Assembly: GCA_003342895.1 (NCBI GenBank)
Contig: PTFA01000028.1
Span: forward strand, 2,940,606 to 3,004,605
Source: Casuarius casuarius
Lineage: Eukaryota > Chordata > Aves > Casuariiformes > Casuariidae
Length of the DNA: 64,000 bases
Reading direction: 5' to 3'
Shown here: positions 12,338 through 25,100 of the stretch, one piece after another
Position numbering within the stretch: position 1 is the first letter of the stretch
How the letters are laid out: the number at the start of each line of letters is the position of its first letter
Made by a program: the position numbers and the translations under genes
The notes under the pieces: generated by a model
The model's database searches: none
Told to the model about the DNA's origin: nothing
Seen by the model: the letters and a program-made list of their open reading frames with translations, nothing else

Positions 12338-15300
12338 CTGTGTGGAAAAAAGTGTCAATGATGGAATTAATGATTGGATCTTAACAAACGATCATAGTAA
12401 TTCTAAACTTTTCGAATTTTTTATGTTTGACTTTTCAGCTTGAAGTTTTTTTCATCTAATTTTGACATTAATAAAATAATACAATTAGTTTTAAAATATC
12501 TTGCACTGTTTCTCCAGTCACAGCACTCCATGCTGTTTCCAATGACTCAGCTGGGCTTAAAGTTCTGACAGAGGTAGAAGTCACTACATGATTTGTGGTT
12601 TTGGAGACTGAATCACTGCTAATGTGTTTTGCATTGAATGATGCTATCATGCCTGTGGTATAGGTGGATCTCCTGTTTTTCTTTAGAGCCATACTGTGTT
12701 TGGGTGGCCTCTAGGGAGAGTGTGGGTGTGTATGTGTGTGTGTACACAGGAAGTTTGCAGAGCTCAGGGGACAGGATGGAGAACTCCATCTCGGCTTTCT
12801 GCTAGTACACTCTACCCTAGGAAAACAATAATGCATTTGTTTGGAAATTGTGCTTACAGTAGGAAATACAGTTTTATTCATAATAAATGTACAACAAAAT
12901 AAATCCAGAGGTTCTTTGATAGTGGAGAAGAGGCAGGTCCAGAAAGCAAAGGCCATGTTTCTCTTCTTACTTAGGTTTTGTTGGCTCTGCCTACTTTTGT
13001 CTGAGCTGAACAGACTGGAAAAGGCATGAAACATTCCCAAATCCTGCTCAGTGTCCCTGCAGTGTCCTGGTAGACAGGGTGAGCACAGTGTGAGTCCAGA
13101 CTCCTACCAAACACCACGGGCACCTGTGGTAAGTGGCTCTCTTCTCCATTCACGCCATGGCAGTGTCAGGTGGGCAGGTAGGACACAAGGAGGTGGCTGG
13201 CGAGGCAGAGACTTCTGGATTTCATTCACAGGGCAGGAGGGCATGTCCCTGAGTATGTTTAATGCTTGCTGCCCACCTGAGGTGTCCCCTGAGCAAACCA
13301 GCTGGATGGCCCCAAAGCAGGCCAAGAGGGTTTCTGCAGGTAAACTGTGTAGCTGACTGGTGAACTTAGCATCAAAATCACTTTGCATTGCAAGGTAGAT
13401 ATTATCATCTCAAGATTAATATTTCATTAAAAATAGCACTGATGCTGTGCAAATGAAAACTTCTTTACCAATGTACCCTGTTCAGAGGAGAGGCAGTTAT
13501 TTTCACTTGCCAGTTTAAACTTTATTTTTGTTTAACCTATATCTTTTTTCAATAATCTGAGCAAGCAGCCAGAAAATTCTCAGCTTTAAGCAAGGAAGAA
13601 ACAGTAGTCCTGTGAGTTCCAGATATCTGTATTGGTGTAGGCTGTGCATGTGCATAATTATTTATTATTGTAAACGGCATCATCTACTAGCATATGCAGA
13701 ATTGCTCATAACATAGTAGATTCAATAAAGCTGCTGTTATTTCTTGCAAATGTCTTTTTGAGTGTGTCTCTTAGCATGGCGCCAGAAGTGAAATAAATTT
13801 CACTGCTTAATTTCTTTGCTGTGGCTGACTGAATAACTTCAGGCATGGCTGTGAGCAATACTTCACTCTCTGATGCAATGTGTATACTTAGTTATTTGTG
13901 AAAATCAGAGTTTTTCCAGGGAAGCATGGAAACCTATATGAAATAGATAAAGGAAAGACAGTAATCTGGATGCCACACTGAATATAGAACATACAGCAAA
14001 GAATGCTTTTTGACCTCTGTATTTTGAGCTAAACTAAAGAAAAAACCAACAAAATCTTAAATACTTTGGAAAAGTAATAGGTACCTAAGAGAAAGGTAAT
14101 GCTTTATATTGCATCCACTGATGGTAAAATTCAAATCACAACTAAGTGCAAGGTTTCTGCAAAAGTTTGTGAGACCTACAGATGAAATCAGATATTGCAA
14201 AGTGTTAAGAATCAGTAACAATGAAGCTACCAAGCATATATTGTCATGTTACAGTTGGAACTTGACTATGTTATTGATCAGCAAATGAGCAAAAAACCCT
14301 AGGACAAAAACAGCTGAAATAACAGATGATTCACATAAGGTCAGTACAGACATAACCATAAACTGAAACAAACCAAAATAAGTTTTGTACACAGAAGGAT
14401 GCAGAAGGATGAGAAATGTAGATATTATGGGAAAGCATTTGACAGTTGCTTGTTCTTGCTTCCAGAAAAGAAATCGTTATGCAAAAATATACACATAATG
14501 CTAGGACTGTTCTCCTCTATTGCACACCAAGTGGATGGTGAGAATAACACCCCCTTTGCTGAGTTTGCCTTCACTAGCACCTGTTAGGTGAACCCCTGAG
14601 AAGCAAAGATTAAATATGGTACATGGGTACAACTTCAGCCAAGTAGCCCAGACTGTAGTGTATCAAGCTTTAAGAGTAACGGCATGAAGAATTCAGTAAA
14701 GAAATCTCCCTTGCAAACTGGCAAGATATTCTGGGCAAAAGTTATTCAATTGTACTTGAGGGCAAGTATTTTGGGGTGACACACACCAGCAGACCCTGCC
14801 AAAAGCAGAGCCTACAGAAAGCACCTTCCCTGCTTTTGGCAGAATGGAGTGAAAAGCTTTGGACAGTGTAGTGTAATAATGATAATGTCATGCCATGAAC
14901 CATTCCAACTAAGTGCATTTCACATCAGAACAGATGATTCGTTTATACAAGGGTGCTTTCAGAGGCCATTCATACTTTCTTGGAGAACATCACTTGGATA
15001 TCAGCCCTGAGCAGAAACCAGTGCAATTGCCACCAATGAGTGGCAATTGAAGAAGAAACTTAAAAAGACAAATTGAGAATGATGTGGAGACAAGGAATCT
15101 TAAATAAAGTTATACAACTAACAGAATGGATGAGCAATATGGTATCTATTAAAAACCAGACAAACCCTACATGTTTATTGTTCAAACCTAAAATGAAATC
15201 ACATGATGTGGAAGAAAAATAGAATTGCCCTGTAATCGCACTGATAATTAAATGTGTTCAGTTTCATTATAGGAAAAGAGATGTATACTAATTCTATAAG

Positions 15301-15545
15301 GCAAGTTCCTATAGCCTGATATATGCATTTGCGTAGTTCATTTTCACGTTAACTATTTATTGACACAAAAATTATGTAGCAGTGTTCATAAAAATTGTAG
15401 GCTAAGGGAAGTTGCAGATGGTTTCCTGAATGTGTATGCATTTCCACTGTTTTTACAATTTCTGAAGGAAAAAAAATATAAAAAAGAAGGAAAGAAAGTT
15501 GCCCTAATGTCCCTTCCTATGTCAGTGAGGGAGGGTGTGTGCATT
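12338..15545. other. intron-like sequence
   Basis: Contains a GT-rich stretch at 12720-12745 and a slightly GC-richer part near 12990-13350 with short open frames on both strands, none with convincing exon borders. The remainder is AT-rich and featureless. Confidence 0.45.
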
Positions 15546-15549
15546 GCTG

Positions 15550-15625
15550 TGTGGAATCCAAAGCATAGGCTTCGGGGTCAGGAGATGTGGATTCACCCTG
15601 TGCTTTTACTCACAGCGTGGCCAAA
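15550..15625 (+). mobile_element. MIR-like SINE relic
   Basis: The run AGCATAGGCTTCGGGGTCAG, then a GATTCA box and a CTCACAGCGTGGCC end, follows the order of the tRNA-derived part of MIR-type SINEs (A-box-like region, GGTTCGAATCC-like B box, then CTGTGTGACC). It is highly diverged and no flanking duplication was seen. Family assignment is by eye. Confidence 0.4.
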
Positions 15626-17654
15626 AAGAAATCACCAGAGGCAAGCTGGTTTCTTCATGGTTCCCGGAAGTGAAGCACACTGCCCCAGCAGGATGGGTCA
15701 AAGACCCAAAATGAAAGCCTAGGTTCAGTGTCTTGCAAAGAGTGAGGCAGCTCAGGAAGCTGAGCCACAATGACACGCACATGGAGGAGGTTTTTACAGA
15801 GGGGTCACCAGCATCAGGTGTGAAGCTTAGCTGTGTCTATGCTTCTGCTCTTCTCTGGGGTGTAGCACTTTCTTAGGATTCAGAGTCTTTGGCTGCCTAA
15901 CTGACCCAGGCTCTTTCTCTTTAAAACATGGCCATCAAAGTTGCCTGCTACCCTTTGGTAGCCTACAAGTTTGTACATCAGAGCAGAGAATGAGGTATTC
16001 ATGTGCAGCCTATGAAGAGAGAGGCCCACCTCTCATCTCTGCTGCTGAGAGGAGGCAGAAAGTAGCTTTAATCTCTAATGTAGAAGTACATAGGCTGCAC
16101 AGCCACTGCATAACAGAACTACAAGATCTAGTGTATATTGGCTCCTACAGCATGGACATTTTAGGATCAGTAAGTTGGTATTCAATTACTCAAAGCCCAA
16201 ACAGGCTTAGCAGCTACTGAAGCACTAGCTATCTGAATTATTTCCTTGGATTTAAATACCTAAATTCTTCTTAAATACCATTTTAGATGACAAAGTAGCC
16301 TCTCTACTTGCCATTAGCCCTCTGGCTACATCTGCACTGTCTCTTGGAAGTCATGCAAGGGAACAACCTGAAACCCAGTGTTTTCTGAGCCAGGTCCTGC
16401 ACCTGTATTGCTGCTGGTGGAACTCAAGCAGTTCTCCTAGTTCCCACCCTGCAGTACCTCCACACCTGGATGACATTACCGGACAGAAGCTTTCCTCCCA
16501 AAATGCCCTCCCTAGCTGCCTTCCCTAGGAAACTTTACTGCAGGGAGAAACCTGTGCCCCATCTGCTGCTGGATGGCAATGACATTCGAATACCACATTT
16601 AAAGACATGATGCAGACTACAGAGTCATGCAACGTTATTACTTGTTTAATTTGAAAACAACCTAGAAAAAAATTTCATTCCACTCACTTGTGGTTTCCCC
16701 ATCTGGAGGACATAGAGCTAGTCTCAGTGAGAGAGCTGTCACAAGCATATTGGGTGGATCTCATCCCTATTTATGTCAGTGGCATGTGCACACTATCACT
16801 CATTGACTCTACTGGAGTTTTTAGTATGATCAGCAAGCAGGGACTATGCCCTTCCAACAACTGGCATTGCCATATAAATTAGGATCTCCCAGTGTTTTGA
16901 CTTCATAAGCTGATTAAAAACAAAACCAAAACATGTACTGCTCAGTTGTGTGGGTTTTTTTCCAGACTAGCAGTATTTTCTAGCTCTAGTTACAAGTCCT
17001 TGAAAAAGCAACAGCTAGTACAATGCGTATTCCAAGTACAGTTAAAAAAGCACAAGAAGTAGAAGAGCAAAGAGGAAGGAACAATTTTAGTTGCCTAGTG
17101 GAGAGAGCACTGCAAGAAGAGCACGTACCATTTAGCGGTACCCAGGGCCCCCATGGCCCTGCAGAGGCTCTGCCACTGCAGCGTAGCGCCCTGTGTCGGG
17201 GCACTCCCACTGCCGTATGACCGGCCATGCCCTGATGCAAGGTGCGTCAAGTAACCCTGAGGGGGACTCCTCTCAGCTAACTTTAGGTATCTCTCAAACA
17301 TATATCTGCATCCAGATTGTACATCTAGGCTCCTTTACAGTGAAAGGAGAGATAAAACTTCCGGAGAGCAAATCAACTCACTGATTTTTTATTAATGAGA
17401 TGAATTGCTTTCAGAAAATGTTTTTCTTACTGTGTTTTTCCACTACTGTAAAGGAAATCTAAATGATTTGCTTTATGTACAATTTATACTTATAAAACAA
17501 AGAAATCTCACTCATGATACACGAATTTTCACTGTAGGAGAGAAGTCACACCAATGGGAGGAGAATTAGGAGGAGTTTACCAGAAGTATCTGTATCTGTG
17601 TATTCCCTGTTAGCACTCACCTGTGAGTAATAGATTATTCTCAAAACCTCCCTC

Positions 17655-18010
17655 ACTCTGATTTGGAGCAGGGACTTGAACTCAGCTCTCCCATATCCCA
17701 GGAGAGTAGATCCACAGCCAATCTGCTGGATAATTGCACTCTCTCTCTCCTGTAGAAGCTATTCTGTTTTGTATGAATAATTAACTATTCATTGCAGTAG
17801 TGGTTTGGACCTGACTTGCTCACATCCCAGATGAGCACACTAACCAGCAGGCTGGAGAATCACTCTCTCACATTTCCTGTTCCCCTGTCTGGCTCAATGA
17901 ACATTTAATTATTTATACATAGGGTTTAATACAGCTTAAAGAGACAAAAGGCTCATTTTGGGATAACCTGGGGAGTAGGAGACCTGTATTGAAGTCCTTG
18001 CTGTGAACCA
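17655..18010. mobile_element. sauropsid-type inverted-repeat element relic
   Basis: The left arm (GGGACTTGAACTCAGCTCTC and on to CCCAGG) near 17668-17702 is matched in reverse by CCTGGGGAGTAGGAGACCTG through GAAGTCC near 17967-18002. Between them lie a CTCTCTCTCTCC tract, ACTAACCAGCAGGCTGGAGA and an AATTATTTATA stretch. I associate this arrangement with ancient non-autonomous elements repeated in turtle and crocodilian genomes. Arms are about three-quarters identical by eye, so the copy is old. No coding capacity. Confidence 0.5.
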
Positions 18011-19144
18011 AGCCAAAAGAGAATTTGACAATTGGTCTTCTCTGTCCTCAGGTAAGCTCTTGCTCTCGGGAATATTGGGCTAAGTATGATTGTGCACACA
18101 GCAGGGCACAGGGAAAGGCCTTCTTCTTCTAGATACTGTAGCAATGAGGCCTAGCTGCCTACACCCAAAAGAGGGGTCATAGCTGAGAACCCCAGCTGGG
18201 CATGGCCAGGAGTCATGCACCTGAATGCCTGAGGCATTGCTGTCCTTAGATTTTCACAGCAGGAAGTCCCTTCTCTCAGACATCTGACTCTTTCCATGAC
18301 CAGCAGCGGAAGCAAGAATGCCTGCTTTGGGAACAAGGGTCCCAAAGGGAGCCTAAGCCCTAATGTCTGATCTGCCTTCTTTCATCATCTTACCCCTTGT
18401 TCTTCTGACTCCATGAATTCATCACAGGGGCTCCAGGAAATTACAAATGAGTCTTTGGATGCAGGTGTAAAACCTGATGTGAACTTCAATTCTTCAGCTG
18501 AATCAGAGCATTTCACTTGCAGCAACACTGACCAGGCTTTAGGGCTTCTTCCAGGTGTGTCAGTTGTGCCCTGCATGGAAGGGTGGGACTCCAGTGTACA
18601 TCAGGCTCTCATCTCACTCAGGTGCCTTTTGCCAGCAGGGTCAGAGAGCATGGGCCAAAGTAGTGCCCCGCTGCATGCTGACATATGGGCGCATGTGGGC
18701 AATTAGGAGACTGGACTCTAGTGCAACATCAGGCTTACAACCATGCGGCAGCCACGGAGACCAGTTGTACGTGTAGTCTTGCTGTTCACAGACACAGTGA
18801 TATGACATTTAAACAAACAAATGTTCTCCAGAGCGTTCACTGTGTTTTGTGAGAATTCAAGGAGAAAAATGTTTCTGATAATCCAGCAACCTATTCTAAA
18901 GAAAGCTTCCATTTGTGGTCCAGAAAGAGGGGAAATTCCCACTGAATCCAAGTTATTAACTGATGACGACTAGCAGCGATTTACAAAAAAAATGCAATGT
19001 CTTGTCATTCAATCCCACCAGAAGTGTCTGTGCCAACAAAGATAGGGGGGCAGACCCATATTTACTTCCACCAGATAAGTGCGTGGTCCTCAGATACCTC
19101 ATAACACTGTATATTACCTGCCTGACCCAGACATGTTACTTCAG

Positions 19145-19314
19145 TGTGTGACTGTACAGCAGAGTGATGGGCTGGTGGTTTGTCTGGACGTGCAGATTCA
19201 CGTGATGCAGAAAATACAGCGTTCTGTGTTAATGGCTCCTGAGAGAGATCAAATCCATTGCGATAGACTTCGACTCACAGCAGTTTGCTTAATTGAACAG
19301 AATCCTTCACCAAG
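19145..19314 (+). other. plus-strand exon-like open segment
   Basis: A possible acceptor (CATGTTACTTCAG) and donor (CCAAG then GTTAGAG) enclose 170 bp open in one frame, encoding for example DVQIHVMQKIQRSVLMAPER in its middle part. The segment keeps five CpGs while the flanks have almost none. It could be a coding exon, a lncRNA exon or part of a transposable element. An oppositely oriented open segment lies 70 bp away, so neither strand is settled. Confidence 0.2.
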
Positions 19315-19383
19315 GTTAGAGAAAGTCAGGGAGGGCGTTAGTATTAGTTTTCTAACAAAGAAGGAAAAACATCCTTGAAGTAC

Positions 19384-19565
19384 CAATGTTACAGAAGGTG
19401 TTGGAATTATTGTGGGTGGCTTAGAAGCTCGCAGGCTAACTCCTTTGTCTGTCCGTTGTGCTTTATAGTATTGACTTGACCTGTCGTTCTCTGAGGGAGT
19501 CCATCTTTTCAAGATGAGTGACCTTTGGCTTAGCCAGCTTGAGGTGTTAGAGCTATAACTTCTGT
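19384..19565 (-). other. minus-strand exon-like open segment
   Basis: On the minus strand an AG after TTCTGCATTAAAG and a GT after ACATTG bound 182 bp with a single open frame of 60 codons, rich in serine and polar residues (part: SQRSLILKRWTPSENDRSSQ, then a proline-rich SKPPTIIPTPS). It would enter with two bases and leave on a codon boundary, so it cannot sit between the 39.5 and 12.3 kb exons without breaking their phase. It is an alternative exon, a repeat remnant or a chance frame. Both splice sites are weaker than those of the called exons. Confidence 0.2.
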
Positions 19566-20159
19566 CTTTAATGCAGAACACGTTATGGTTAACTTTGAAA
19601 AACATTTGGAAATGAACACAGGAATATCTGTTGAGTAGAGTAATCTGTGAAGAGCAAATATCTGCCTGCTGTCCACTTTATCATGAAGGCTGAACCTGCT
19701 GGTTATAATCTACAAAACCTGAAATAACACCCAGCCGGCTGGGAGAGTGCCACTTTTTCTTTATTCTATTACAAGACCGAAGATCTCCTGTGTGGTTATT
19801 TTTGTTAATTGCAGTTTTTTATCTTTCCCTGGTTGCCTGCACCTCTGAAAGCTGCTCCCTCTTGTGGCCTAGCGAGATTTATGGCACAGGGTATGAATTA
19901 CACAATGCTTGACCTTTTGCATAAAGCTGGGGGGGAGGGGAAGGGCAAGACAGGAGTTTATGAACCAGAATGGGGGTCATTCATAAACTTGATTTGTGAC
20001 TGATTATTTTCACTGTTGCAAGGTACCCACATTCACCTTCCTTAGAGACAAGAGATAAATTTTAATTGCTAACTAAACATTTGCAAATTCTTCTGAATGA
20101 GATAGGATTGTCCTCTTGAGTAATGATTCTCCTCTCTAGGAAGCAAAGACAGTGCTCCA

Positions 20160-20310
20160 ACTCTCATCAATATAATAATTATAAATGGCATTTACATGTC
20201 TGCTTTCCTCTGTAGGAAATAATCTCACAATAGTTTACAAAGGAAGTCAATATCATAATGCCTTAGGAACGCAGAAGTGAAGGAACTGCTCAACATCATA
20301 GTGGTTTCTT
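20160..20310 (+). mobile_element. Deu/L2-like tail relic
   Basis: TCACAATAGTTTACAAAGGA through GTCAATATCATAATG and GAAGTGAAGGAACTGCTCAA follows the order of the common vertebrate repeat tail (tttacaaaggaggtaagtatcattatccc ... gaggtgaagtgacttgccc). Strongly diverged; call made on word order only. Confidence 0.3.
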
Positions 20311-20453
20311 TTGATTGCTAATTCTGCATGCTAGTTTAGTGTCTGTATGCAAAGCATCTGAAAATCCTGTTCCCTGAGGAGCTGATGTCAATAGGCTGAG
20401 ACTGAATTTCTATTCTGGCTATCATCAGCTTTGATATCTCCAGATGCTGCTGA

Positions 20454-20454
20454 N
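20454..20454. other. ambiguous base (N)
   Basis: One unresolved base in the supplied sequence, as also at 1900. It marks a consensus or assembly uncertainty. Confidence 1.
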
Positions 20455-20829
20455 TTTGAAGTATGGCAGAACATCTCACTGAACTTTTAATTTATATCAT
20501 ATATCTTGGTCCAACAGCAGATAACTTAAAATCAAAGAAGATCTGTAATAAATGTGGCTGTCTCAAATACTTGCATGAATATTCCTTCAGAATGCTAGTA
20601 CTAAAATGTTTCTACTTTTGTCTGTGGGGTCTTGTTTTGTCTTTGCTAACTACTTTTTTGTCAACACAATATGGGAGATTATATGAAATCCCCACTCCGT
20701 ATCTCCCTCATCCTTACTCCTGGAGGGCTCTAGCAATGGGGCTGTGGGGTAAGGGGCAAAGTGGTAGCAGTTCTCTCTTCCCTTTCTTCTGATAGTGCCT
20801 AAAAGACTGATCATATTTAGGCCCTCCAC

Positions 20830-22140
20830 TCCAAAATCAGGTATGAGTGGTGAGAAGTGTCCAGCTCTGAATTATGTCCTTCCTCTCCTACTGACCAGCT
20901 TAGAGGTTCTCATTCTAGTTTCTTGCCTTCTGTCAATCTCACACCTACATTTGATTACCTCCAGTCATTGAGTAACCTCTGTGCCTAACCTGTGCTGTGT
21001 CTTGCTTTTGGATAGCAAGAAATCCCTATCCTCTTGGTCCTCTTCATCTCAGACCACACTGTCAGCAGACTTGAGGGCTATAGCGTCTTTTTAAGCTCTT
21101 CGCCCTTTTATTGCACGACCTGTTCCTGGCCCTTCTCTTCCTTTATGTTGCGGATTTGGCCCAATGCCCATTGACGTCAGCATGAGAATTCAGCGGACAC
21201 TAGGTCGGCCCTTTTCTCTCTTGTGTAGCTACAGGCAGTTGCACTAGCCTTACCATCCTTCTTTTCCGCATGATCTCTGGGACCCACTGATCCCTTTCCA
21301 GTCTCACTATTACTTTGATTCCCCCAGCCCCAAGGCCTTATTACTTCATTCCTTCACTTTGACAATCTACAGTTACCAGGCCTCTTGCTTTATCACCCTC
21401 CAGTCTTCCCATCTGAATCACTCAGAACCACATGCTCTGTCTGTGGCCAGGTCCTTTTCATCTCCTGTCAGTACCTTCCTTTAGTTTTTCACATCAAATT
21501 CTAATTTCTTGTCTCATTCAAGGCCTGCAATGCATAGCTTCTGGCCGCTTTACTCCTTGTCACTTTTCATCCCTCCATGCCGAACAGTCTATCCACTCTG
21601 CCCACTTCGCTGTTACCCCTTCTGTCTCTCTCCTGATCAAGTTCCCTGTCAATGCAGGTCATATCTTCCATCTGCTGTTTCCCCACTGCTTCCGCTAAGT
21701 CTCCCTGTAAACATGCAGTTCATCAACCAAACCAATAAACAATTCTCTGGTCTTCTCTTCAGCCATAGAAACTTTAAAAAAAGAGGAAGATCTCAAAGAT
21801 TGTGAGGTTCTAACAAAACAAACAAATGATTTTTTTATTTATTATCATTTCACATCCAAGTATGTCCTAGGGCCCAGTCCTACAAACCCTGTTATACAGA
21901 GTGCCGGATACACGGCTCTTTAGGCACTTCATCTGGAAATAATTGTTTGCAGGACCTTCCCCACCCTCCCCAGGATTGTAAGTTCTCCAAGACAGGGACA
22001 ATATCTTTGGTTTGCCTGTAAAGTAGAATGCACAGTTGTGATGAACAGCAAATGTGATGCATAATAATATCTTAATAACAGTGATGTCAGCATGATGATG
22101 ATTAATATCATTACCCCAAGCAATTGGTGTCCATTGTAAT
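20830..22140 (+). mobile_element. degraded L2/CR1-type LINE, 3' part
   Basis: A C/T-rich plus-strand tract (about 20.83-21.71 kb) resembles the C-terminal reverse-transcriptase region of L2-type LINEs as they look in reptiles, including CTCATTCAAGGCCTGCAATG. It is followed by a characteristic 3' UTR: GATTGTAAGTTCTCCAAGAC then AGGGACAATATCTTTGGTTTG at 21975-22015, ending in AT-rich ATAATAATATC-like repeats. The order (RT end, 3' UTR, tail) argues for one insertion. Frames are broken throughout, so it is dead. It contains a perfect CRE palindrome (TGACGTCA, 21172-21179). Confidence 0.5.
21172..21179. promoter_or_regulatory. CRE palindrome TGACGTCA
   Basis: A perfect 8-bp cAMP response element core inside the LINE relic, in an otherwise CpG-poor region. 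Motif match only. Confidence 0.3.
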
Positions 22141-25100
22141 AAAGGAGTACCTGACTTGATATGAATAGCTTATCTTTTGCCTTATGTTTTTTACATACTT
22201 CAGCTTTAATCTGTGAAAATCCTGTTTAATCTTGTCTGTACCAGATACTTATGGTGCCTGAAAAAGGCTACCTGCTTCTGCTCATTGGGTAAGAGAAACA
22301 GTTATGAGCTGAGGGGTAAGGAATAGAGAAGGAAGGGTTCATACAAGGATACAAGTTGTTTTGAGTCATCTTAGGAACCTATCACTTTTCATTTTAAAAA
22401 CAAACAAACAAATAACAAAAAATGGTTTGTCTTTATGCTTTTTGTGCAGTGAGAGGAGGGCTTCTTGTATCACTTTATGTAGCATCACACGATTAGATGT
22501 TTGCTATCCTCAGATAACCTGAAGCAACACGATGCGCTTAGAAATGGAATTGCACAGGGCATTTCATATCCGATGTGTTAGGATTCCTCAAATGGCCACA
22601 GAAAGGTTTGAAACATTTTTGTTACGGTGACTGAGCAGATTTCTAGTGGACAAATTTAGCAGAAGTCTGAGGTATTCTTTTAAAATGCTTTTCACTTATT
22701 CTTGGTGTCCCTTATGACTTTGCCATAAAAATTTACATCTGTACATGTCTGTTGGAGTAGCATCTTGACAACATGAAATGCAGATTGTATAGAGGCATTT
22801 TGGATACTCATTTTTACAGTAACATGTATACATGAAAGAATAGACCACTCAGCCTTCACCATTACCACATTTTCAGTCAGCACATACCCGTCTGTTCTTT
22901 ACTGACACTGTGATACAGTTCACAGATCTGTGTTGTCACAGCGACTCTGAAAGTAAGGCTGTACTGCTCAGGGTACCGCGAGTCTGCTTTAGTGCCCTTT
23001 AGATGACCTCTGATGTTGCCTGGGTCATTAGAGTATATGCATTAATGGATCTAGCTGATAGTTTCATAGACCCATCACTCCCCTGCTCAGTCAAAGAAAG
23101 CATCCTTGATTACATCAGCAACTTGCTGCTAGTATAATGGTATGGCTCCAGATTATGGCAATGTTCGTGTTTGCCTTCAGAAAGGGGGAAGGGAAGGATC
23201 CATAAACTTCTAATTAAAACAAACTGAAGTCACGAGAAGAGACTTTTTGGATGAATGAGACAGGAAACTTGCACTTGATCTGCCATGCTCTTGCCTGGGT
23301 TTCACTGCAGTCATTTGGAATTACTAGAGAAAGCTAATACAGCTGGCTAAGACTGTCAGAAGAATATTTGAGTGAATTAGAACAAAAGGTGTACAAAGCT
23401 TTTTATCTATTTGTACTGTGGCACTGTGTTAGAAACAAACAGAAGCAATAAATGGCAAGATGGGTTCAGGGATGTTCAGAGAAATCTTTACTTTGAAGCC
23501 ATTAAAATCAATCCAGGAATTCACATGTTTTTCCAAAATTGCCTAAGTATACTTTTATATGATAGCTCATTAAGAAACTATTATAATTTATCAGGTTTTA
23601 CAAATACTCGACACAGTTGTCATGAATACATTCAAATTTCAAATCAAAATAGTGCTCATTAATACTATAATTATTACAGAAATATTTTTATGTGATACAT
23701 TAGCTATTTTATGCACCATGTGTGTTCCTATGTTTGTATGTAAGTAAAAGTTAGCTTTTTCTTTTCTCTGATATTTACATTTCAGGATGTGCCCTTTCAC
23801 GTAATAGTGGAGGGTTTTTGCCGCTAAATCAATGTAACTGAATTCAGTATTTTTGACTGTCTTTTGTCTGACCTTATTAGGCCTCCCTTGTTGGAAACCT
23901 CCCTGCTTAGACAACACAGCACCTTCCATTCGCGAAAAGACCACACTGAAGGCTCACCCCTAATTTGTTGTCTCATTTAGCCTGAAGGGAAAGTCCTCCC
24001 AACTGGAGAGCAGAAGCAATGCTGTTTCTCTTCAGAGAAACAACTCAGCGGTGCTGTGGCATATACTGTACACTTAATCTAAGACACATTTTTTTAAAAA
24101 CCTCAAGTTATATCCGACATATGGCAGAAGATCATTATTTTAAGTCTCTAAGTCAAACCAGATACCCAGTTGGAGGTGGATCTATCATGATCTGGCAATA
24201 TTTTCTTTGAGTGCTCAATTTTAACAAGTGTAAAAAGGAATTAAAACTTAGGCTATGAGCTACAGTAATGTGCTGCAATGGTCTCATGAGGGCTTCTTGG
24301 TTGCCCTTTACTAATGTCCTGCTACTAAAATGACAGAAGATTGGGACAGTTTCTAACGACGTTCGCCTTCCCTTCGTCTCGTGACTGTGCTAAACTAACC
24401 CAGCCAGAAATGACATACGGACTCATAAAAATACTTCTGCAAAGCAGTTTTTTCTAAAAAAACACTCTTTGGTACAAGCTGGTTTGTACCAAGTGTCAGG
24501 TATTAAAAACATGTGGAAGTGGGATTTGCAAGGTCTTTACACTCCTCTCATTTTATTTTGTACAGGCTGAACAACATGCTGGCACTATGTTTTGGCCTTC
24601 AGTTTCACTTCCACTGAAGCTGCTTTACCATCCATCATCTGTGGTTAAGATGAGCTTCTCTGTCCTGTAATTCTGCCTGTCTCCCACCCCTGTATCTGAT
24701 TGCTGTATAGGAGGTGGTTGAAGGAGGAAGATAAACAGATAACTCAGTTCATCACTCATCTCTTCTGAAGCACTCCCACCAGGCTCACTAGCACCCATCG
24801 TGAAAGAGGACAAAAACATCTGTGAGACAGCTTGTTCAGATTTCAAAAACACAAACCTGATTAAGATACCTTACCTTCCATAAAGAGACTTGGATAGAAA
24901 TAGAAATAAACTTAAAAAATTATCTGAAGAAGAAAACAACAACACACAGGCCCAAGGAGGTCAAGACAGGCATATTTACCTGAAATCTTAACTGTGCTGT
25001 TACCAAGTGACAGCATAAACAGCCCCAATCTTGCAACCCCGTGATACTATTCAGAATCCGAAAGACAATTTGTGACACAAACATTACTGATATGGAAAAA

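Noticed and set aside
13073..13138. Plus-strand open segment ending at GTAAGTGG near 13132
   Set aside because: The donor is good, but the acceptor is ordinary, both strands are open and no partner exon with matching phase was found.
15361..15463. Alternative minus-strand terminal exon after a strong acceptor (TATTTTTTTTCCTTCAG)
   Set aside because: It could join the 39.5 kb exon in phase and end at a stop, but the acceptor lies in an A-rich stretch and the encoded peptide has intron-like composition.
18385..18576. Minus-strand exon-like frame ending at GTAAGATG
   Set aside because: Weak acceptors, an equally long open frame on the plus strand, and an exit phase that conflicts with the 12.3 kb exon.
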